DNA of 64,000 nt, from assembly GCA_964019155.1 (NCBI GenBank), contig OZ025242.1, positions 85,222,033 through 85,286,032 of the forward strand, written 5' to 3'. This DNA is from Osedax fenrisi. Its lineage: Eukaryota > Annelida > Polychaeta > Sabellida > Siboglinidae. A program made the translations under genes and the position numbers. Below, one piece after another: positions 31,143 to 46,346 of the stretch. Every line of letters starts with the position of its first letter. The first letter of the stretch is position 1. The notes beneath the pieces were generated by a model, which worked only from the letters and a program-made list of their open reading frames with translations, had not been told where the DNA came from and did not search any database.

Positions 31143-32113
31143 AGTCTCCGATTACCGACCCCTCCTAATACCGACCCCTCTCGTATCTCAGCAACTATAA
31201 GAGATATCAAAAAATTATATATACATGAACTGTTCATAATTTAATGATAAATATGAATAAGTATTTTGTTTTAAAAAATATTCAATCTTACAATTGTTAT
31301 TTGATAAAAATGTAATATTCTCTTTTTACTTTTTAAATATTTGAATAATAACTTTTTTTAAATCATTGTAAATTATTTATTAATTAAAATAAACTCAATA
31401 CTGCGAATAATATTGTAGATCAATAACATTTGTAATACTATTATAAAAATAATTTAATTTGAATAACTATTAACCAATATATCTTAATTATAGCAACCCG
31501 TATGATTGTCCTATTACCGATCCCCTAAATTACCCTAATACCGACCCCATGTGATTTATAATATCCAATCAAAATGGATCCTTATTTTATTTTTAAATAT
31601 GTTGTAAGCTGTTTATGTATTATAGATATAGATTTAGGATTTAGGATTCAAGTTTATTATATACATACTGCTTAATAAATAAATATTAAATACTAATATA
31701 CAATATTTTAATATAATTACTATAAAGTTTAAATTTAAATTTAATATTACTATAAAAACATAAATTCAATAAAAAATAAATTGCGTCAATTAATTATATT
31801 TATGTATATCTACTATTTGTATTGGATATTATAATACTACGATTATTTATACCACGATTATTGTAGGGGGTCGGTAATAGGAGAAGGGGGTCGGTAGGCC
31901 TATTATGTACATGTATCCGAATACCGACCCCCCTGTTTATTCTTGTAATTATATTTATATCAAAAATTTAAAATAGCCAAATTATTCATTGGCATAATAT
32001 TACCCGAATTACAAAATTATTATAATTAAATAAATATTAATAATACAAATAAATATATTTAATATTGAATAAGTTATTATAAATAATCATTTAGGGGTCG
32101 GTAATCGGAGACT
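31143..32113. mobile_element. 971-bp inverted-repeat element with TACCGACCCC boxes, unit 1
   Basis: Ends AGTCTCCGATTACCGACCCC and its complement GGGGTCGGTAATCGGAGACT. The 10-bp box TACCGACCCC (or a close variant) recurs at the left tip, just inside it, near 31505-31550, near 31865-31930 in both orientations, and at the right tip. Such subterminal box arrays usually bind a transposase. The rest is AT-rich with no ORF, so it is a non-autonomous DNA element. A truncated relative of the tip lies near 20945 and 47670. Target duplication is not clear because the left flank is a TA run plus GGGG. Confidence 0.8.
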
Positions 32114-32439
32114 TTTATATAAACTAACATAATATAAATGTCTTTATTTCCAGTTTACAAGTGTATCCAGTTCACAAGCACTCTTATAATTCATTCTTTA
32201 TTAAATTTAAAATTAATTAATCACATATATATATATATATATATATATATTCACGGACGACAACAATAGAAATTATTCTATATTATTTTAAAATAAGTAT
32301 ACTATAATAAGGGGAGACAAGTAATATTTTAGTTTGCTATCTTATAGGATAAATTAATTAATGTGTACTCGCGGATCTCATATATCTCATAAAATGATTC
32401 ACTAAATATATGATATAATAATATATATTATACTTTGTA

Positions 32440-32487
<48 letters not shown>

Positions 32488-33877
32488 CAGGTATACATTA
32501 TACACTGTATAATGAATACTGTACAACGACACGTTTAACGTATTGAGATAATTAAGGGATACGCGATGCAACTTTATGAGTTAACATTGCTAACATAATA
32601 AATATATAACGTATAATAAAGTATACGTTTATATATATATATATATACATATAAATAGGACATTTAACATTACAGTATATACTACCTGTGTACATGTATA
32701 GATAGGACTCGTTGTTGATATGTCCTGTCCTTCGTACGTGATGCTAACCTGTAACAAATTATAGTACTTGTATTGTGTTATATTGTGTAAGGGAATCTAA
32801 CAAGGTATGACTAGTTATATATACATGTGTGTGTATTATAGGATAATGTGATAGGTGTTAACTATATACCTATGCATTAACTATTAGCGTAAACTCGATA
32901 TTACGTGTTGTTCTTTACGAACTTTAACATTCGGAATAACGAATATTCTTTATATTTATAACAATTTAAAATATTTGTTTACAAACATTGCGTTACTAAC
33001 AACTGATTTAATATGAACAAAATTAAATGTTATGATTATTTATTATCAATAACTATTAAATCAATGTAATAGTAATATGTCAGACATATGTAATGTAGTA
33101 GCAACCTATATATTGTGTATGCGCGTATACTATAACGTACTATAAGCTATAGTCTATAGCCTATTATAGTAGATGTGCTTATAGATAATCGTATCAATAT
33201 TATTGTTTCGAGTTACAATAATATATAAGTTTAATAAATATAAATAACCTATAAATATGGAAGGGGAACAAACTAATGAGAGAAATCGGTGTTTATATTT
33301 GTTTATAAAGGTAAACCACATAAGTGATATCGGGTGGATGCTTATAACAGAGTGATAGCCGCGTCTATTTAAGGGGTACGTGATTCTGATTGAGGAGCGA
33401 ATGGTGTTATTTAATTATGAAACCAGTATTAACCAGGAGAATAGTTAGTATTGGTGGCAGTAAGCTAATCGTGAAAGAACTCAAATATTAATAATAGTTA
33501 TATTACTGGTTAGTGACTTTCTAATTATGTGTATCCTATATAGATGGAAATTATCTTTCATATGGATATGGTAAATAAGTAAAATAAATATTATTAATTT
33601 ATTCAAAGTATGCGTTTTATAGTCTCCACAATTAATGATAATTGCGTAAATGTGAGAAGGTTGGAGAGTTTGGAAGAATGAAGAGGGATCTTCTTTAATA
33701 TCGGATTGCTGAAGGCATGCGTCATGGATTGGGGAACAATAGAAGAATGTATCGATAAATGAAGTATATACATAATTGTATCGATTAGATAAGGATATAA
33801 TCGACGAAGTAAATTAAGGGGAAGAGAAAATTATATGTCAAACAAGTCATCAGAGACAGGACAAAAAAGCAAGTTAA

Positions 33878-35282
33878 TACTTTAAAAAAAGCATGAATAC
33901 CAGAAGATATATGCCTATATATAAGCATATGTCTTCGTGAGATGTTTAATGAGAAATTATTTGAAATATTAAACAAAAACAAAGACTGTGACAGGAGCGC
34001 AACATCTCTGTGCGACAACTGTGTAAAAGTTAATGAAGAAACATCAAACCTACTAATTCCGAAGAAAGAAAAGCTAAAAAATAAAGATCATATCAGAAGA
34101 TACAAGAATCATGGTTACCAGAGATAAAGTTAACGTAGCTTTAAGTATTTACTCAAAAACTACTACAGATAGTAACTAAGATACCCATAGACATGCAAAA
34201 GAGAAACTCTAATCATAATATGATAATATTGAATCTGTAGAACTCAGATCCAGAGTTCAAACGAGTTCAGATCCGGTAGATTTACAATTTCACACATCCT
34301 TGCACTGAGAAGATTAATTGAATGAATTAAAAGCCATGACCTAAATGGAGTTATAATTGTTGGTGACTTCAAAAAAGCATTCGATAGTATTGATCGCGGA
34401 AAAATTCTAGAAATGGTAGCGGCATTTTATATCATCTACCATAATCAATGCAATATCACTATTCTATGAAAACACTAAAGCTAGAATTATAACATCTTAT
34501 GGCGAAACTGAATTCTTCAAAATTTCAAAGGGTTTGGTACAAGGAGACACTCTAGCACCCTTATTATTTATCATAACTTTAAACTACGTAATACATCAAA
34601 TAATTGGAGAAAATGATTACAAGCTCGGTTTTAAGATAAAAGAAGCAGCAGGGAACCAGCAGTCGTTATAACGGATTTAAGCTATGCTGACGATATATCA
34701 CTATAGCAAGCTCAGAAAAAGACTTCGAAATCAGAATGGCTCTAGCTTGGATGGCTATGTATAGAATGAAATGTCTATGGACATCTAACATGAGGAACTA
34801 GTTACAGATCCGGGACTTTATAGCTACTGTTGAAACAGTTCTATTATATGTTAGTCAATACTGTACCTTAGACAGTAAAATGAGATAACGGATAGATGGA
34901 TTCTATACTCCATTACTACGTATCGCTCAGAATATCTCCTGGAAAAGCAAAACCAGCAACAAAAACTATATAATGGACCATCGAAAGCAACAGATATAAT
35001 ATTTGAAAGAATGCTAAATCTTGCTGGACACTATGTATGACGTACATTGTACGTTACAAAGAAGAAATGGATCATAACCTAATTCTTTGGACACCCACAC
35101 GAGAAAAATAAGAAGAGGTCGTCAATAGTTTACGTTTATAGAGGCTCTAAAACTTCAGACTGGTCTTGAAGACATCGATGAAATACAATATGTGATGATG
35201 GATCGTGGTGAATGGAAGAAACTGTCAAATTGGGTCAAGCGAGAGCTCGAAAGTAAGTATGTCTACAAAATTAGAATCTAAA
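33878..35282 (+). pseudogene. LINE ORF2 fragment, unit 2 copy
   Basis: Same dead RT fragment as at 1623-3029, with the same RT boxes, stops and frameshifts. It has one extra lesion: two bases are missing in the linker near 33931 (ATATGTCTTCG here, ATATGTATCTTCG in units 1 and 3), which breaks the 78-codon frame into a 61-codon one. The shared lesions show that the element died before the array was amplified. Confidence 0.88.
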
Positions 35283-35496
35283 GGAGAGAGCTCGTCAATA
35301 GTTTGTAACTTTATTTGTGAAATGCAACAACTAAAGAATAATATTCATTTCTATAAGTTATTAATACAGCATTTAAATATACGTTAAATACATTATTTAA
35401 TTGTCTTTAATTTATGTTAAGAAGAATGATAAACTTCAAATCTTTAGATATTAATAAATAATTTAACGAAGTAAAAAATAAAATAATGTTTAATAA

Positions 35497-35625
35497 ATTA
35501 TTTTAAATTTTGATTTAAATACACAAGCATATCAACTGTATCATCTAATCGATCCAATTGCGGATGAAGATTTTTGTATTAAAGTACTATCTGAAGTAGA
35601 GACTGAATTCACTAATGGCTATTAA
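35497..35625 (+). pseudogene. Exon-like coding remnant (DPIADEDF), unit 2
   Basis: Same open stretch as 3244-3372. One A-to-T change near its 5' end is shared with unit 3. The segment from NTQAYQ to the stop is unchanged. Confidence 0.25.
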
Positions 35626-36829
35626 ATGTAATAATATATATGAATTATATAGAATAATTAATTTTTATAAAATATTAAATTGCTAATACTAAATAAGGCA
35701 GAATCTTTAACATTCTAATAATGTCGACCATGTGTTATGATTACTAAGGTCACATTTTTAATATTTTATATTTATAGCTATATAATTTATAATCATAATA
35801 ACTAATACATCCGACAGTCATAATAAATATTATAATAATCCTCATAAATCCTTATTTTACAAATATAAATCAACTTTGAAATGTGTAGATAGGAATTATG
35901 CATGTTTTAATTTATTTATAATATTTATTAGACCATAAATCATTTTTAAATTTATTTATTTTATCAACAATTTAAATAATTTATATTTTCCTAGCCTTAA
36001 ATACTATAAGTTATATTTTTGATTTTTTAAATTTACAAAAGAAAAAAGTTTATTATATGTAATAATAGTAAATAATAATATTTAATAATTTATACAAAAT
36101 TTCAATAATATGTTAAATCTTACTTTATTTATTATTTTAAATAAAATTATAAATATAATATAAAACATATTTCATAATGCATACAATTTATTTTAAACAT
36201 TAAATGCATATTCAATATTTTTATATATTTAAATGATATTACATATGACATTACAATGATATACATTTATAAAAATATATTAATTAAAATCATAGAATAT
36301 TAATTTTTTTTCCATGTTCTTTAGGAATTAAGATTTCCACGTATAATCCAGCTATAATAAATAATAAATTAATAATGTATTTTTACATGTAAATTTAATT
36401 TAAAATTAAATATACTAAACTTGATAATCAATCCTGTTTTATCAATTTCACTTTTCTTTAGTTGTCAAGATACACCAATAATAACTTCACTATAAAAAAT
36501 TGATAATTAATTATTGTATGAATAATACATATATAAATATTTATCAAAAACAGATTGTGTATTTTATTTATAAATCAGTAATGTATTTAATTTATTTATA
36601 TTTTTTAGTGTATTTATAGTTGAATGAGACATTACATATATATTTGTTTGATCAAATATACTATCATAATTATACATTTTTAAATAGTGAAATAATTATA
36701 TTAAATATTATATTATATATATTTTTAATTTAATGACTAATTTCAATACTTATTTTTTTCATACAAATATCATAAAATTATCTTAATATTATAGAAATAT
36801 TTTACTAGAGAAACTCTATAGAAATATTT

Positions 36830-39280
36830 AGATAGTAATGATAATTGTTAGTTAGATAACCCATAATTTGTCAATAGATAAGCATCAAAGCATTAAGATA
36901 CTAGCAGCAGCCCTCAATATGTAACTGTATACAGCTATAGCTGCAGTTTGATCCATTACCTGTACAAATACAGAATATATAGAAAATGAATCAGGGCAAA
37001 AAAATAAAAAAATATAACAAATATAATTCATAATGTATATTGATGGTAGAAGAAAGGTGGTGGAAGAAACATCTGTTTTATAAATATATTTGTATGTGTA
37101 TATGAATATATATGAAAAATGTATGTTCATTATACATATTATTATATATTCATAATATTAAATTGTTTTATAATATCATATTATAATAAATAAGTCATTA
37201 TAGCATAATAATTTATAGAAAATATATCAAATTTATTAATTAAATACAATATTATTAATATTTTCAATATATTTTCAATTACAGAGAACAATAAATGTAT
37301 TTATTAATTTATTTTAAATTATAATAAATAAAGTATCTTAGTAATAAATTATATTTTATAATAATTGCAATTAATGTATTGCATTATTAAAAGAGAAGAA
37401 GTATATATGTATAGTAAGAAATATTTACAAAATAATTATGAATAATTTATTTTTAAATTTAAATTTGAAATATAAACTTTATTTAAAATATTAATACATA
37501 TAATATATTTATAATCTAGAAATAATTGATTACATTAATATAAAATATTCACCCCATATATTTTAATTTTTTATAAAATGATAATTTTGTATGGTTATGA
37601 TATATATATATATTATAGTAAATATGTTATATATTTCATTTTAAAAAAATAAAATTATTTTTAAAATTTTCAAAAAAAAATCTTATTTTATAATTTTTTT
37701 TCATCATTTCAAAAGTTATTTCTTTTTTTAAATACATATTTACATTAAAGTATGACTATTATAATATATAGATTTGTATGACTATTAGATAGTTATGATA
37801 AATTTTAGTTAGATAACCCATAATTTGTCAATAGATAATCATCCAAACATTCAGATACTAGCAGAAGGCCGCAACATGTAACTGTAACTGCAGTTTGATC
37901 CATTACCTGTACAAATACAGAAGATATAGATAATTAATAAGGGCAAATAAATAAAAAAAATATAACAAAAATAATTCATAATATATATAATTGTGTATAA
38001 ATAAATGATCGGCTCACGTTAAAACCATGGATGCCTTAACATGAGAGCGGCTTCGAAGGGACATTAGAGCCATATATGGTTATAAGTGAAAACTTCATCT
38101 AAGTTCCTGGATGGGATGAAAGGACTCCACCAAATGTAAATAACAATAGTGATGGGGGTGGGAGAAACATCTGTTTTATAAATATATTTGTATGTGTATA
38201 TGAAAAATATATGAAAAATATATGTTCATTATAAATATTTTTAGGCATTCATAATAATTATCAATATAATATCATTATATGATTTATTATAATAAATAAG
38301 TTTTTATAGCATTATAATTTATAGAAAATATATCAAATTTATTAATTAATACAATATTATTAATATTTTCAATATATTTTCAATTATAGAGAACAATAAA
38401 TGTATTTATCAATTGATTTTAAAATAAATAAAGTATCTTTCATAAATGATATTTTATAATAATTTCAATTAATGTATTGTATTATTAAAAGAGAAATCTA
38501 TATATATAGTAAGAAATATTTGCAAAATAATTATGAATAATTGACTTTTAAATTAAAATTTTAAATACAAACTTTATTTAAAATATTAATACATATAATA
38601 TATGTATAATATATAAATAAACATATAAATAACTATAATCACATGTTTAAAATAAAATATTGACCCCATACATTTTTTAATATTTATTTTGTTAAGTTTT
38701 AAAATGACTATTTCGTATGGTTTAAATTGAATTATATATAATTTTAATATATTATTATAAAGATCAAATTATTTTACTAATTTTACACACAAAAAAAATG
38801 TATTAATTCATTTTTTTTAATCATTTCATAGGTCGCTCACATCTTAATACAATACATATTTACATTATTATATGACTTATTACATATATAGCTTTAATGT
38901 CTATTAGATATTTATGATAAATGTTATTTGTAAACCCATCATTTTTCAATATATATGCAGCCAATCATTCAGACACTTGCAGGTGGCAATATGTAACTAG
39001 CTGCAGTTTTATTCATTACCTATATAAATTGAGATATATATATATATATTAATATATAGATAAGATGGTATTATAAATAAAATTGGTGGGATGTAATATA
39101 TGAATCATACAATGGTAACATTAACATGTGATTATTATTTAATAATACGAATACATATATAATGATATATTTATAATTTATTATAAAAATGTACATGAGA
39201 AATATATAATGGATATAAATATAATTAATAAGCTGACTTGTAAATCATAGAGTTGTAAAATAAATTCATATCGCCTCCCC
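36830..39280. repeat. Degenerate tandem repeat of about 1 kb, unit 2
   Basis: Collinear with 4571-7050, with the same three diverged copies. Small indels distinguish it, such as CTCTATAGAAATATTTAG just upstream of the first copy, a form shared with unit 3. Confidence 0.72.
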
Positions 39281-39748
39281 TTATGCAAACAAACAATATA
39301 TTTAGCCATATTATATACATTATTAATATACATTACTAGTAGTAATTAATAAAGTAGTAATTTAATACTTGGTTATACATATAATTCTTTATATAAAAAT
39401 TTATAATGGGTGGCCTGTAAAATTAAACTAGTGGGTGGATTAAACCTTAAATAATATATAAAGTATCATTTCTTTATGTATTTATCTAAGTACATCAATA
39501 TTAATTTTACTATATGAATAACTTATTCGAATAAGGGTGGTAGACTTAGGTAGACCTAAGACTCTACAATATAATATTGTCAATATGGGATTTTTAAAAA
39601 CAGAAAAGTCAAAACAGTAGTTTATAATATAGAAAAATATTGTTATTAATTTATAATATATTTTGTAGTCCAAAGCTGAACTATTCAAGTATTCATATTT
39701 TACTAATGAACCAGTAAAATAATTAGACTCAACTTTAATTCGGTAAAT

Positions 39749-39922
39749 TGGTGGACAGCTCAACAAACAGATGATGATTTTAAGAATATAATAATATCAT
39801 TGACAGCTTCATCTGCATCAATTGATAGCATATTTAGTACATTTGAATTACTAATTTTTTAAATATGTAAGTTTCTAGGACTTATAAAGTTAAAAAACAT
39901 GTTTTTATTTACAAAAAATTAA
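39749..39922 (+). pseudogene. hAT transposase C-terminal fragment, unit 2
   Basis: Counterpart of 7495-7668 with the same SSAS/IFSTF block and in-frame stop. One base change (AAT to AAG) restores a lysine shared with the A' copy. Confidence 0.72.
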
Positions 39923-40138
39923 GATAACTATGTTATGATATATGGAAATTCTTTTTAATATAAAATTATTAATAAATATACAATAAAATATTTATTTTGT
40001 CATAATTTTATATATATTTAAATAAATAAATATCACAATATCTAGGTATAAAACTTATAAAAATGAAATTTATATAGTATCATTGGTTTTTACCATAAAT
40101 ATACATGGAAAAGTTTTTGCCATTTTTTCCCTGTAATA

Positions 40139-40477
40139 GGGTGTTCACATCAATTCCGTTTTAAAAAACGTACGTGTAACTGCAACTTCAAATGATTCAT
40201 TCACGGCAAATTTGAAGTTATGAGTCACATTCCTATTTATTTGAAATTGAACTACACGTTTTCTGAACGTTTTCTGAAATAGGATTAATCCTATTTTCTG
40301 TACGTAACAACACACAGAATTAGAGAGAACAGCTAGAATGAACACACAGAATTAGAGAGAACAGCTAGAATTCCACTTGATTCAAATTGATATATATATA
40401 TAAAGTATATTATTACATATAAATTATCGAATAACTATTTATTAAATATATATATATATATTTAATATACTATTTAT

Positions 40478-40567
<90 letters not shown>

Positions 40568-40617
40568 ATATTAACAAATGTTTATTATTACATATAACTT
40601 ATCGAATAACTATTTAT

Positions 40618-40656
<39 letters not shown>

Positions 40657-40671
40657 TATACTATTTATTAA

Positions 40672-40727
<56 letters not shown>

Positions 40728-40806
40728 ATATATATATATATATATATATATAAAGTATATTAACAAATGTTTATTATTACATATAACTTATCGAATAACT
40801 ATTTAT

Positions 40807-40856
<50 letters not shown>

Positions 40857-41344
40857 AAAGCTTATATAAGATGGTATACAACTATGTATATATTTTAATA
40901 ATATATATCAACTATACAATAGTAATATATAATATATATTTCAATAATTTATTAAATATTTATTTAAATTATATATATTTCATAAGTTTAGATATAATTA
41001 TAAGGATTTATGTATTATATAATAATATAGTATTTGTTATATTAGTTAAAAATATTAAATTAATAAATATAATGTATTTATGTATTTGTGTATTTAAATA
41101 AATATATAATACTACTATTTATACATTGAATTTAGCTATATCCCACAATTAGATTTGTTACAATTGATTTTATTTGTACATTTTTAAATATAGGTGGCGA
41201 TATATGTCTACCCTTACGACAAACTAAAAAACACGGAATTGATGTGAACACTTAAAAATCTGTTACTTCAAATTTGCTGTGAATGAATCATTTGAAGTTG
41301 CAGTTACACGTACGTTTTTTAAAACGGAATTTATGTGAACACCC
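40139..41344. mobile_element. TA-flanked element, GGGTGTTCAC ends, unit 2
   Basis: Same insertion as 7885-8902 at the same site, here 1,206 bp. The extra length is mostly expanded TA runs and TTATTAAATATATA blocks (40380-40850), plus a tandem copy of an AACACACAGAATTAGAG segment near 40307-40370. A TA target flank is present on both sides. Confidence 0.85.
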
Positions 41345-41431
41345 TATAATACAGGTTATTTCGAGAAAATAGAGAAACCCTAAAATATATTATTATTAAT
41401 GCTTGTTTATAACATATTTTTTCATTTTTAA

Positions 41432-42040
41432 GGGGACGCGATACCATTGATTTTTTAGAAAAAAAATTGAATTTCAAATTTGTGTTTAATGTAAAATTAT
41501 AATATTTCAAATATTATATTTAAAATGGTGTTTAAATTATGTTCATTACATTATTAATTTTGTTTATATTATATTATTTGTACCTGTATAATCATATTGT
41601 TTATATTCATATATTATATTTGAAACTTGATTTACTCAGAATATTTATTTGTGACCAATCATGCTGACATAACTAGTATTAACTTTTGTACAATTGAATA
41701 TTTTTTCTTTATTTTTTAAATATAACTAGATAAAACCTGTAAGATTAAAGTTATTTGTCAAAATTTAAAAATATATATTTAAAAAATGTTAATTAGCAAT
41801 TTAGTTGGAAAATTAACATTTTTTATCAGATATTTCAATTATTTTTTTTAGAAACATATAACCTAAAGATGTGTAAACATCTATAAATTTCAACATATAA
41901 TATAAAAATATGGAATATTATTAATGGATTAAAAATAAAAAAAATAAAAAAAAGTGAATATTTTTTGAGTTAATAGATTTCTAAAAATAGCATTTTTTCG
42001 TATCTTTTACATGTAAACCAAACGATGGTATCGCGTCCCC
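41432..42040. mobile_element. TTAA-flanked inverted-repeat element (609 bp), unit 2
   Basis: Same insertion and same length as 8990-9598, flanked by TTAA at 41428-41431 and 42041-42044. A near-identical interior indicates inheritance with the array rather than a new insertion. Confidence 0.88.
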
Positions 42041-42334
42041 TTAATACCCAATATTCTTTTACAAAAATAAAATTATTTAAATAAAGTAGATAAATTGTTG
42101 TTAAATAATAAACTAATAATAAAGAAATACATATTATATGTATAATCATTATTAATTCGAATAATATACTATCTCTATTATTAGCATCATTAAATCATAT
42201 TGTCATACTATACATTAGTATGAAAATTATAATTATTGTAATATTTATTTTGTTACAATATAACATGATATGAGTATTTCTGTATTATTTAATGTTATAG
42301 ACAAAAAGGAGATTGTATCACAATCTATGTATAA

Positions 42335-42379
42335 TATCAAGACCTCCTATAACCTCGGAGGTTATAGGAGGTCTTGATA
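42335..42379. mobile_element. 45-bp perfect palindrome, unit 2
   Basis: Identical to 9893-9937 and in the same context. Both arms are intact. Confidence 0.7.
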
Positions 42380-42818
42380 ATATACACTGTATTTGTATAT
42401 AATAAATATTATAAAAACCTGGATAAAAACTGTATGAACTTTCATATTTATTTTATAATAAATTATTATAAATAATAAAGTAAAATTAGATTTCTTTTAT
42501 GTTTTGATAAAATAAATTGTATAATAATTAAAAATGAATGATTATTTAATAAATTAAAAAATATAATATTATTATTAATATAATAAAGTTAAATAAATAT
42601 ATAATTTATATAAAAGAAATATGTAAGTTTATAGTTTTTTTTATATAGTATTAAATATAATATTATACAATTTATTATATCAAAACATAAAATAATACTA
42701 ATTTTACTTTATTATTATAATAATAATATTATATTTTTACATTTATTTTATACATTTATTTAATCATTTATTTTTCAATTATTATACAATTTTTATATTA
42801 AAACATAAAATAAATCTA

Positions 42819-43432
42819 AAGCGCTGTTCACATGAGCAATCTAAATTTCTGGAATAGATTATTCCAGCAATTTAGCAATGGAATTCTTAAGGTATTAAAT
42901 TCGTAAGGTATTAACCAATAAGAATTCCAGTTTCAAAATCCCCTAGCGGTATCAATTTTAGGGTGTTCACATGATCAATCTATTTTTTTCAGTAGAATTC
43001 TTAAAAATATTTACATTTGATGAACTTATGAACTTAAGTTTATTATATAATTATAAAGTGGTAATATATATATATTCATAATTTAATAATTATATAAGTA
43101 ATTATATATTATAATTATAATTATTAATTATTTATTAATTATTAATTAAACGATCGTTAATGATTAAATAACATAATTTTAATAAATTAAAATCATAAAC
43201 GATTATAAATAGATTGACCCATGTAAAGGTAAATGCGTATGCATTAATACTCGTCAGTATACTTGTGCGTGCGTTTATTTATCAATTGCATAAATTGTCA
43301 TAAAACTAGAATAAATTCGGATTAGAACATTTATCAATAATCGCAGAAAAAACACAGACAGTCACATTTTTGCAATTCTTAAGAATTACATTGCGAAATT
43401 GCTGGAAGAGATTGCTCACATGAACAGCACTT
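42819..43432. mobile_element. TA-flanked element, GCTGTTCAC ends, unit 2
   Basis: Same insertion and same 614-bp length as 10377-10990, with TA at each flank. Confidence 0.84.
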
Positions 43433-44464
43433 TATTATTATAATAATAATATTATATTTTTATACATATATATATATTAAATAATCATTCATTTTCAATT
43501 ATAATTTGATAAGATAACATATAAATGTTTGTTTTTTTTCTGTTTTTATTTCGTTTTTTATTCTTTATTTAAGAACTCTGTTTAAAACATGATTTTGATT
43601 AACTCACAACACTAACAATATGTATGAGCTACTATTGTATGTTATGATTTTTTAAATTATAAATTGAAAAACCATGTTTTTATAATTTGAAATTTAATAA
43701 TTATTAAAATTAGATTTACAGGTATTTGAATTATTAAACAGAAATATATTTGTATTTTCTGGAGTATTTCGATTTGAATACGACATTACACATAATTTAT
43801 CATAATTAGTATTTTAATAATTATAAAAATCAGATTTCGAATATTTTTAATTATATTTGAATAAAACATATAAATATTTGTATTTGATCAAATGCATTAT
43901 CAAAATTAGTAATGTAATAATGATAATAATCAAATTGCTTTATTTGTATTTCAAAGTTTATTTTTGTTTGTATTTACAAGTGTACATCAATATTTGTATT
44001 TGATAGTATACATAAATATATGTATTTGTATTTAATTGATTCAGAAAAAGGTTTTATTTGTTGTATTTTATTTGTTGTAAAATACAGTATACTTTTTGTT
44101 ATATTCTTGTTTGTATGTTAGATTATATTTATATATGATCAAATTCAAAATAATTATTTATTAAATAAAACAATTATTTTATAAATAATTTAATATTATA
44201 TTTAATATTGGATTTTCATCGAAAGTGAAAAGTAAAAGTAATAAAGGAAAAATGAAATAACGTATTATATTATTTATGTTTTTATTTGTATTTGAATCAA
44301 ATATATTTATCAAATTCACTGGATTATAGGGTTTAAACTTTATATACATAAAATAAATTAATATCTCCAAGCATTATATAATTTAGTAACGCAAACGGGC
44401 AAATGATTCCAAGGTGATATTTAACAAGTTCACTGGATTATATATGTTCATCGCTCTTACTTAC

Positions 44465-45118
44465 ATTTTATCCCGTGAATCATGAATCGTAGGGGGAATT
44501 TTCTCACTATCTTCAACAACAAATCATCTCAGGTCGCCTCTCTCCGTAACCATGTAGAGTAGTTTACTGGTGTTCAGACATCCACTTATTGATATTAAAC
44601 ATATAGTTTTTTTGCGGTCTTCAACTATATAATAATGGCTGATGTTAATGAATATATTTTTCATGAGTTATGAGAAATAGAAAAAAATAGAATGAGCTAT
44701 GAAAAATAGTAAATAAAAGATAATTAAAAAAATAGTAGATATTAATTATTATAATAAATATATAAGATTAAATAGTAATATGAAGATAACCAAATAAAAT
44801 GACAGGCATAGATGTACATTTATTTAGCTGTAGTAGAACAGGTGGTGCGATACAGACTTTGTAACACGAAATTAATTGATAATTATATATATTTATATAC
44901 ATAACACTAACTTTACCTTACCAGGTCGATCCTTTTCGGAATTCCATGACATGCATTCTCCGATCACCTCTTCAACATTTATCACATGTATTAGATCATC
45001 AGACATGTAAATCTATAGCGTCCATAAGTTGTTGTATATAGGTCTTTATTGGAGACCCAGTTGACGTCACTTATGCGATAACATCTCATCAGTTTCTCTT
45101 TATTGCTCCAACAGGCTA
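44465..45118 (-). pseudogene. Two minus-strand exon remnants, unit 2
   Basis: Counterpart of 12023-12674 (exon b 44566-44465, exon a 45118-44922). A 2-bp insertion (ACCTCTTCAACA here, ACCTCTAACA in unit 1) adds a further frameshift in exon a. Splice-like borders are retained. Confidence 0.4.
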
Positions 45119-45809
45119 CTGAAAATTGCATTTAGACAATTATATCAATATATTAAGATAGATAAGTTAAACTGGGTTTATAAATAGAATTACTAATTGA
45201 ACAAGATGATTCATACATTAACTTATGCATATAACTTATTACATTAATAATGAAAACAACTCTTGATTATGATGTAATCATAGTACAACATATGTATTTA
45301 GTTACACCCATATGGTATATGGTATACATATCAATCGACATGTTGATACCAACTTTACAAATGCACTACCCTCCGTACTATAACAAGCTCATATTTAGAT
45401 GGGCGACGGTTATTCATAGTATATAAACAAAATAATAATTAAATCCAATTAATACTACAAATTTAGTAAAATATAAGTTATTAAATCATACTATAATTAT
45501 GTTCGCTTTACGATCGGCGGAAAAATATACATACATCGATGTCCGTCGAATTTATCCCTTGATCGCAAAGTTCTCTTGATCCGATTTATCAATATTTAAA
45601 AATAAATTATAATAAAATAATTATCTAAAATTATTTATAGCTTATAAGTAATATAGTAAATAATATTTATAATTTACAAAATATAGTATGTATATTAATA
45701 ATATTATATATTTATATAAATTGTTATTATACAAATACAATACGTTCAAAAATATCATTATGTATATATATCAAGCATTAAATAAATTATTTATCAAGTT
45801 GGAAATATG

Positions 45810-46048
45810 ATCGTAATAGTTTTAAAGTGTCCAGTCATATATTTAAAAGTATTATAAAATAATTAAATATGAGTACTATACTAAATAGTAATATTACATG
45901 TTTAGATGGCTATAGTATAAATAATGTTTAGATAATTATTTTATAATACTAGTTATAGTTTATTATAATTGTTAAGTCATAAATGCGCTATAAATTAATT
46001 TCGTGAAACCACTTAAGTATTGACTGGACACTTTAAAACTATTACGAT
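45810..46048. mobile_element. 239-bp inverted-repeat element, AAAGTGTCCAGTCA type, unit 2
   Basis: Same element as 19096-19334 with the same length. Both 28-bp arms are perfect. Confidence 0.72.
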
Positions 46049-46346
46049 AATATTTCAAACTGATGACGAATATGATATTAATCATAATAATTATATATGT
46101 ATATTAATTGTTATTATAAATGATTTATTAAGTTGATATTGAATATTATTAGTTGACAAATTACTTTTTCATATACTTTATATAATTTTTAATAGATTTA
46201 ATCTAAGATTACCATTTTGTAAATAATTTGTAATCAATAATTATTATAATACATTTTGTCACTTTTAAAACTGTTCTCTCTCATATGGAGTTATTATAAA
46301 TTATATATATATATATAATATTATATTATATATATGTATGGTAACT

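Larger units (their letters stand above)
1..32271. repeat. Macrosatellite unit 1 (32,271 bp)
   Basis: Position 1 onward is repeated almost base for base from 32272 and again from 59079, giving a direct head-to-tail array. This unit is 5,464 bp longer than unit 2 because it carries an extra A'/B' segment (about 14.0-19.5 kb). Its landmarks (LINE fragment, hAT remnant, TTAA element, minisatellites, 971-bp inverted-repeat element) recur in the same order in unit 2. The phase of the unit is arbitrary because the window edge sets it. The units differ by point changes, TA-tract lengths and minisatellite copy number, so they are not simple copies made by assembly software. Confidence 0.97.
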
